Positions 7,446 through 10,593 of a stretch of DNA of 10,593 nt are shown in pieces (positions within the stretch are counted from its first letter, which is position 1; every line of letters begins with the position of its first letter). The DNA comes from Emcibacter sp. (lineage in GTDB: Bacteria; Pseudomonadota; Alphaproteobacteria; Sphingomonadales; Emcibacteraceae): assembly GCA_027019205.1 (NCBI GenBank), contig JALUWZ010000109.1:1-10593 (forward strand). The letters are read 5' to 3'. A model generated the notes under the pieces. The model saw nothing but the letters and a program-made list of their open reading frames with translations. It made no database searches and was not told the origin of the DNA. The translations under genes were made by a program, and so were the position numbers.

Positions 7446-8765
7446 TTAAATCTTCTGCGAGCCGTGACCGAACTCGGGATAGGCTTCCATGCCCAGTTCC
7501 GACAGGTCACCGCCCCGGTCCTCGTCCTCGGCACTGACCCGGATACCAACGGTATATTTCAGTGTGAGCCAGACGATGATGCTGGCTGCCGAGACAAAAG
7601 CCCCGATCGAGACAACCCCGAGGGCCTGGGCGGCAAAGCTCGTACCATCATTGGTCAGCGGCACGGCCATCGTCCCCCATATACCGCAAACCAGATGAAC
7701 CGGAATGGCCCCGACCACATCATCAATATGCAGCTTGTCAAGCAGAGGAACGACGAACACCACCAGCGTCGCGCCGACAGCGCCGATCAATATCGCCTGC
7801 CCGATGGTCGGGGTCAGTGGTTCTGCGGTAATCGACACCAGCCCGGCCAGCGCCCCGTTCAGCACCATGGTCAGGTCAACTTTCTTATAGAGGAATTTGG
7901 TCAGGCACATCGCCATCACCACCCCGCCGGCTGCGGCCATATTGGTATTGGCAAATATCTGCGAGACCGCCACGGCATCAATCGCGCTGCCAAGGGCCAG
8001 TTGCGAGGCACCGTTAAACCCGAACCAGCCGAGCCACAGGATAAAGGTGCCGAGGGTCGCAAAAGTCAGCGACGAGCCGGGAATGGGCCGGGTTTCGCCG
8101 TTCGGGCCATATTTGCCACGCCGCGCGCCGAGGATAATCGCCCCGGTGAGGGCGGCCCATCCGCCGACGGAATGAACGATGGTTGATCCGGCAAAGTCGG
8201 AAAATCCCCGGACATTCAACCAGCCCTGACCCCATGTCCACGCCCCTTCAATCGGGTAAATCAACCCGGTCAGGACAATGATAAAGGCAAAGAAGGGAAA
8301 CAGCTTGATTCTTTCGGCCACGGTGCCTGAAACGATCGAGGCCGCAGTGGCAACAAACACCATCTGGAAAAACCAGTCCGACGCCGAAGCATAGCCGCCG
8401 TCAAGCTTGACCGCTTCACTCGCCGCAGTTTCCCCGGCGCTCCACAGCGACAGGGAGCCGATAAAGCCGCCGTCCACACCGGAATACATCAGGTTATAGC
8501 CGACGAGAAAATAGAGTATCCCCGCCACCGCATAAAGGCCGATATTCTTCAGACACATGGTCGCGACATTCTTGGTCCTGACCAGTCCGGCCTCAAGCAG
8601 GCAGAAGCCTGCCGCCATCCACATGACCAGAAAGCCACCGATCAGAAACAGCAGGCTGTTCAGGATATAGGCCACTTCCGGGTCCACCGCCGCCTCTGCC
8701 GGGGCCGTGACCCCCATACTCATAATTGCGGCCACAAGACCGATTGCCAAAATTCTTTTTTTCAT
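7446..8765 (-). CDS. amtB: Ammonium transporter AmtB
   Basis: A 439-residue ammonium channel of the inner membrane. Residues 1 to about 25 (MKKRILAIGL... ending APAEA) form a cleavable signal peptide, as in E. coli AmtB. The pore landmarks are Asp190 in GFSDFAGS, His198, and His357 in IPVHLVCG. WFGFN lies near 247-251 and the PII-responsive tail reads SAEDEDRGGDLSELGMEAY near the C-terminus. An upstream in-frame TTG at 8780 would add five residues. I prefer ATG at 8765 because AGGAG sits 7 bases before it and the shorter product has a standard signal peptide (Met-Lys-Lys-Arg). Coming 11 bases after glnK, it forms the classic glnK-amtB pair, in which GlnK plugs the channel when nitrogen is plentiful. 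It is expected to be read from the sigma54 promoter at 9157-9171. Confidence 0.96.
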   Translation of the reverse strand: MKKRILAIGLVAAIMSMGVTAPAEAAVDPEVAYILNSLLFLIGGFLVMWMAAGFCLLEAGLVRTKNVATMCLKNIGLYAVAGILYFLVGYNLMYSGVDGGFIGSLSLWSAGETAASEAVKLDGGYASASDWFFQMVFVATAASIVSGTVAERIKLFPFFAFIIVLTGLIYPIEGAWTWGQGWLNVRGFSDFAGSTIVHSVGGWAALTGAIILGARRGKYGPNGETRPIPGSSLTFATLGTFILWLGWFGFNGASQLALGSAIDAVAVSQIFANTNMAAAGGVVMAMCLTKFLYKKVDLTMVLNGALAGLVSITAEPLTPTIGQAILIGAVGATLVVFVVPLLDKLHIDDVVGAIPVHLVCGIWGTMAVPLTNDGTSFAAQALGVVSIGAFVSAASIIVWLTLKYTVGIRVSAEDEDRGGDLSELGMEAYPEFGHGSQKI

Positions 8766-8772
8766 CACTTTA

Positions 8773-8777
8773 CTCCT
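8773..8777 (-). promoter_or_regulatory. Ribosome binding site that fixes the amtB start
   Basis: AGGAG on the minus strand (8777-8773) overlaps the last base of the glnK TGA and lies 7 bases before ATG 8765. It cannot serve the TTG at 8780, which is upstream of it. The overlap with the glnK stop suggests coupled translation, which would help match GlnK and AmtB amounts. Confidence 0.8.
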
Positions 8778-9115
8778 CAAAGGGCCTCGTCGCCCATTTC
8801 GCCTGTTCTTATTCTCAATGCCTGTTCCAGATCGAACTCGAATATCTTGCCGTCGCCGAATTCACCGGTATGGGCGGCTTGCCGCAGGGTCTCACGCACG
8901 GCCTCAACCATGTCGTCACGGATGGCAAGTTCCAGCCTGATTTTCGGCACAAAGGCCACTTCATATTCGGCGCCACGGTATATTTCCGAATGACCTTTCT
9001 GACGGCCATAGCCTTTGACCTCACTGACGGTAAGGCCATTCACTCCGACATCATTCAATGCCAGACGGACGTCATCAAGCTTGAAGGGCTTGATTATTGC
9101 GGTTATCATTTTCAT
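8777..9115 (-). CDS. glnK: PII nitrogen regulatory protein GlnK
   Basis: A 112-residue PII signal protein that binds ATP/ADP and 2-oxoglutarate, and controls AmtB and other nitrogen targets. It has the family length. Tyr51, the uridylylation site of the T-loop, lies in YRGAEYEVAF. Gln39 and Lys58 (2-oxoglutarate and Mg-ATP pocket), the GDGK turn at 87-90, and Arg101 and Arg103 in RIRTGE are all present. The segment TGEFGDGKIFEFDLEQAL is more acidic and aromatic than the usual TGKIGDGKIFV. I call it GlnK rather than GlnB because of the amtB linkage. The start is ATG 9115, with AGGA eight bases upstream; Met3 is a possible alternative. Transcription probably begins at the -24/-12 promoter about 42 bases upstream. 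Uridylylation by GlnD is inferred from the conserved tyrosine. Confidence 0.96.
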   Translation of the reverse strand: MKMITAIIKPFKLDDVRLALNDVGVNGLTVSEVKGYGRQKGHSEIYRGAEYEVAFVPKIRLELAIRDDMVEAVRETLRQAAHTGEFGDGKIFEFDLEQALRIRTGEMGDEAL

Positions 9116-9156
9116 GAGCTTTTTCCTCTTCTACCTCAAACAGTATCTGCTGTCTT

Positions 9157-9171
9157 TCAAGAGTCGTGCCA
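9157..9171 (-). promoter_or_regulatory. Sigma54 (RpoN) -24/-12 promoter of glnK-amtB
   Basis: On the minus strand TGGCAC (9171-9166), five bases (GACTC), then TTGA (9160-9157). The -24 box is perfect, the spacing is correct, and the -12 box differs from TTGC at its last base. The start site would be near 9146, about 30 bases before the glnK ATG. glnK-amtB is a classic NtrC/RpoN target, which agrees with this. Confidence 0.8.
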
Positions 9172-9188
9172 TTTTTACGTATATTGCA

Positions 9189-9201
9189 TAACTTATTGAA
9201 A
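9189..9201 (-). promoter_or_regulatory. Possible IHF site between enhancer sites and glnK promoter
   Basis: TTTCAATAAGTTA on the minus strand matches the IHF consensus WATCAA-N4-TTR at all but one position. It sits between the -24 box (edge 9171) and the candidate activator sites (9248-9292), inside AT-rich DNA, where IHF bends DNA at many sigma54 promoters. The consensus is loose and the region AT-rich, so chance matches are likely. Confidence 0.3.
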
Positions 9202-9246
9202 AATAAAGATATTTTTAGATCAGGGGTTAAAATTCACTAAGTTTAA

Positions 9247-9276
9247 ATGACTAATATTTAGCCATATATCCATAAT
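9247..9276 (+). promoter_or_regulatory. Weak sigma70-type promoter candidate for the ubiquinone hydroxylase gene
   Basis: ATGACT (9247-9252), 18 bases, then CATAAT (9271-9276), matching four and five of six consensus positions. It would start transcription near 9283, giving a leader of about 54 bases. It overlaps candidate activator site 1 and touches site 2. The region is AT-rich, so several alternative -10 elements exist. Confidence 0.3.
9248..9264 (+). promoter_or_regulatory. Candidate activator site 1 upstream of glnK
   Basis: TGACTAATATTTAGCCA matches the amt2 site (minus strand of 7352-7368) at 14 of 17 positions, with inverted CTAA/TTAG core arms. It lies 77-93 bases upstream of the edge of the glnK -24 box. 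The same DNA lies 73-89 bases before the divergent ubiquinone hydroxylase start, so a bound protein could affect both genes. Confidence 0.5.
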
Positions 9277-9292
9277 GTCTATTATTTAGGCA
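9276..9292 (+). promoter_or_regulatory. Candidate activator site 2 upstream of glnK
   Basis: TGTCTATTATTTAGGCA matches the amt2 site at 14 of 17 positions. It lies 105-121 bases upstream of the edge of the glnK -24 box. Its centre is 28 bases from site 1. Paired sites are usual for NtrC-class activators, which oligomerise on tandem sites. Confidence 0.5.
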
Positions 9293-9336
9293 TCTATTTT
9301 ATTTGCCGTTCCGGGACAGGACAGGTAGAAAGAGAC

Positions 9337-10563
9337 ATGGCTGAAACGCATTCTGAAAAATTTGATATGGTTATTTCCGGGGCCGGGGTGGTCGGGATGA
9401 CGATGGCCGTGGCACTGGCGCAAAATGGTTTCTGTGTCGCCCTGATTGACCATAGTGATATTGCGGCGAATTTAAATGACGGTTTCGATGGCCGCGCCTA
9501 TGCCATTTCCTATGCGCCCTGTCAGATGCTCAAGGCCCTCGGGCTGTGGGACCGGCTCGGTGTCGAGGCCCAGCCGATCACGGAAATTCATATTACCGAT
9601 GGTCATTCGCCGCTGTTCCTGCATTTCGATCAGCGCGAGATCGGCGACGATGGCCCGCTCGGCCAGATGGTCGAGGTGCGTCACCTGCGCCGGGGGCTTT
9701 ATGAGGCGATCATGGCAGATAAAAATATTACCCTGATCACCCCGGACAATATCACCAAAGTCACCACCACCGGCGGGGCGAGCCACCTTGCCCTTGGCAG
9801 CGGCAGAAAAATCGCCTGCCATCTTGTGATCTGCGCCGAGGGGCGCCGCTCGCCCCTGCGCGATATGATGGGGATTAAAATCCGGAGCCGGGATTATCAG
9901 CAGACCGCCATCGTCACCACCGTCAGTCACGAAATTGATCATGGTGGCACAGCTTACGAGCGTTTTTACCCGAGCGGGCCTTTCGCCATTCTGCCCTTGC
10001 GTGGCAAGCGGTCGTCCATCGTCTGGTGTGAGCCGCCGGACCTCGCACAGGCGATTATGAGTCTGTCGGACCCAGCATTTGACGCGGAACTTGGCAAAAA
10101 ATTCGGCGATTTTCTCGGGCGGGTGACCCATCATGGCCAACGCTGGTCCTATCCATTAACCTCGCAGCTCGCCGATGATTATCTGGCGGAGCGTTTTTGC
10201 CTGATTGGTGATGCGGCCCACGGCATTCATCCGATAGCCGGGCAGGGTTTCAACCTTGGCCTGCGTGATATTGCGGCGCTGGCAGAAATTCTGGTTGATG
10301 CCCGGCGGCTCGGGGCGGATATCGGCGCACCGCTGACCCTTGAACGCTACCGGCGCTGGCGCCGGACCGACAATAATATACTGGCTTTCGGCATGGATGC
10401 CCTGACCCGGCTGTTTTCCAACGACATCACCCCGGTCCGCCTTGCCCGCGAGGCCGGGCTTGCCATTGTCGGCGAGATTCCGCCTTTGAAGAAATTTTTT
10501 ATGCGTCACGCCCGGGGGACGGTGGGCAAGCTGCCCCGGTTACTAAAGGGAGAGCCTTTATAG
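9337..10563 (+). CDS. FAD-dependent ubiquinone biosynthesis hydroxylase (UbiH/UbiF/UbiL/COQ6 family)
   Basis: A 408-residue class A flavoprotein monooxygenase that hydroxylates the ring of a ubiquinone precursor at the inner membrane using NAD(P)H and O2. The dinucleotide-binding GAGVVG is at 15-20, within the first beta-alpha-beta unit. The second flavin motif is GDAAH at 291-295, followed by HPIAGQGFNLGLRD to 311, which is diagnostic of the UbiH/COQ6 group. The middle 'DG' motif reads CAEGRRSPLR (166-175), with Glu168 where Asp is usual. The C-terminal HARGTVGKLPRLLKGE segment also fits. Length is typical. The start is ATG 9337 with purine-rich GTAGAAAGAG before it. It is divergent from glnK, a neighbourhood I recall from other alphaproteobacteria. 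Alphaproteobacteria use several members of this family (UbiH, UbiF, UbiL, UbiM), so the carbon hydroxylated cannot be assigned from sequence alone. Confidence 0.9.
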   Translation: MAETHSEKFDMVISGAGVVGMTMAVALAQNGFCVALIDHSDIAANLNDGFDGRAYAISYAPCQMLKALGLWDRLGVEAQPITEIHITDGHSPLFLHFDQREIGDDGPLGQMVEVRHLRRGLYEAIMADKNITLITPDNITKVTTTGGASHLALGSGRKIACHLVICAEGRRSPLRDMMGIKIRSRDYQQTAIVTTVSHEIDHGGTAYERFYPSGPFAILPLRGKRSSIVWCEPPDLAQAIMSLSDPAFDAELGKKFGDFLGRVTHHGQRWSYPLTSQLADDYLAERFCLIGDAAHGIHPIAGQGFNLGLRDIAALAEILVDARRLGADIGAPLTLERYRRWRRTDNNILAFGMDALTRLFSNDITPVRLAREAGLAIVGEIPPLKKFFMRHARGTVGKLPRLLKGEPL

Positions 10564-10572
10564 GCAGGGAGC

Positions 10573-10593
10573 ATGACAGTGCCGGAAAATGAC
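10573..10593 (+). CDS. Possible 5' end of a gene downstream of the ubiquinone hydroxylase, truncated by the window
   Basis: Nine bases after the hydroxylase stop, an open frame starts with ATG 10573 (MTVPEND...) and runs off the edge. AGGGAG at 10566-10571 is too close to that ATG (one base). It is well placed for an in-frame GTG at 10579, seven bases further on. Either start would make this gene cotranscribed with the hydroxylase. Seven codons give no clue to function. Confidence 0.4.

Noticed and set aside
9227..9247. TTAA...TTAA pair between glnK and the hydroxylase gene, considered as a CtrA site
   Set aside because: The spacing between the TTAA halves is well over the seven bases that CtrA requires.

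Overview
The window looks like chromosomal DNA from an alphaproteobacterium. Two things point there: a moderately high GC content, and a gene order (ubiquinone hydroxylase, glnK, amtB, class I/II aminotransferase, ftsK, lolA) that I recall as common in that class. I cannot name a genus. There are no insertion sequences, tRNAs, rRNAs, CRISPR arrays, phage genes or frameshifts. Coding density is high and no gene-free stretch exceeds about 250 bases.

Layout, right to left, because seven of the eight complete genes are on the minus strand. A FAD-dependent ubiquinone-pathway hydroxylase (9337-10563, plus) is divergent from glnK (8777-9115). glnK is followed after 11 bases by amtB (7446-8765). Two hairpins come next, the second terminator-like, and then a second ammonium channel gene, amt2 (5990-7195). 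A sigma70-type promoter inside a near-perfect inverted repeat then leads into a tight unit: a DapC-like aminotransferase (4716-5921), ftsK (2269-4689) and lolA (1600-2268). A DASS/SLC13 anion symporter gene (101-1543) follows. The first few codons of further genes appear at each edge.

Functionally, the right half is a nitrogen-status module: the PII protein GlnK, its partner channel AmtB and a second Amt. Both ammonium units carry a good -24/-12 (sigma54) promoter. Both also carry a shared 17-base quasi-palindrome (TGnCT...TTTAGnCA), at enhancer distance: one copy before amt2 and two before glnK. This is the most interesting signal here, as it implies that one activator, NtrC being the obvious candidate, controls both units. 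The left half is cell-envelope and division housekeeping: DapC-type enzymes feed peptidoglycan and lysine synthesis, FtsK couples division to chromosome segregation, and LolA chaperones lipoproteins.

Three genes appear to use non-ATG starts (DASS GTG, ftsK TTG, aminotransferase GTG), each backed by a Shine-Dalgarno match. The longest reading of amtB starts at a TTG that overlaps the glnK stop, but the real start is almost certainly the ATG at 8765. I see no wholly new multi-gene system. The novelty is regulatory.
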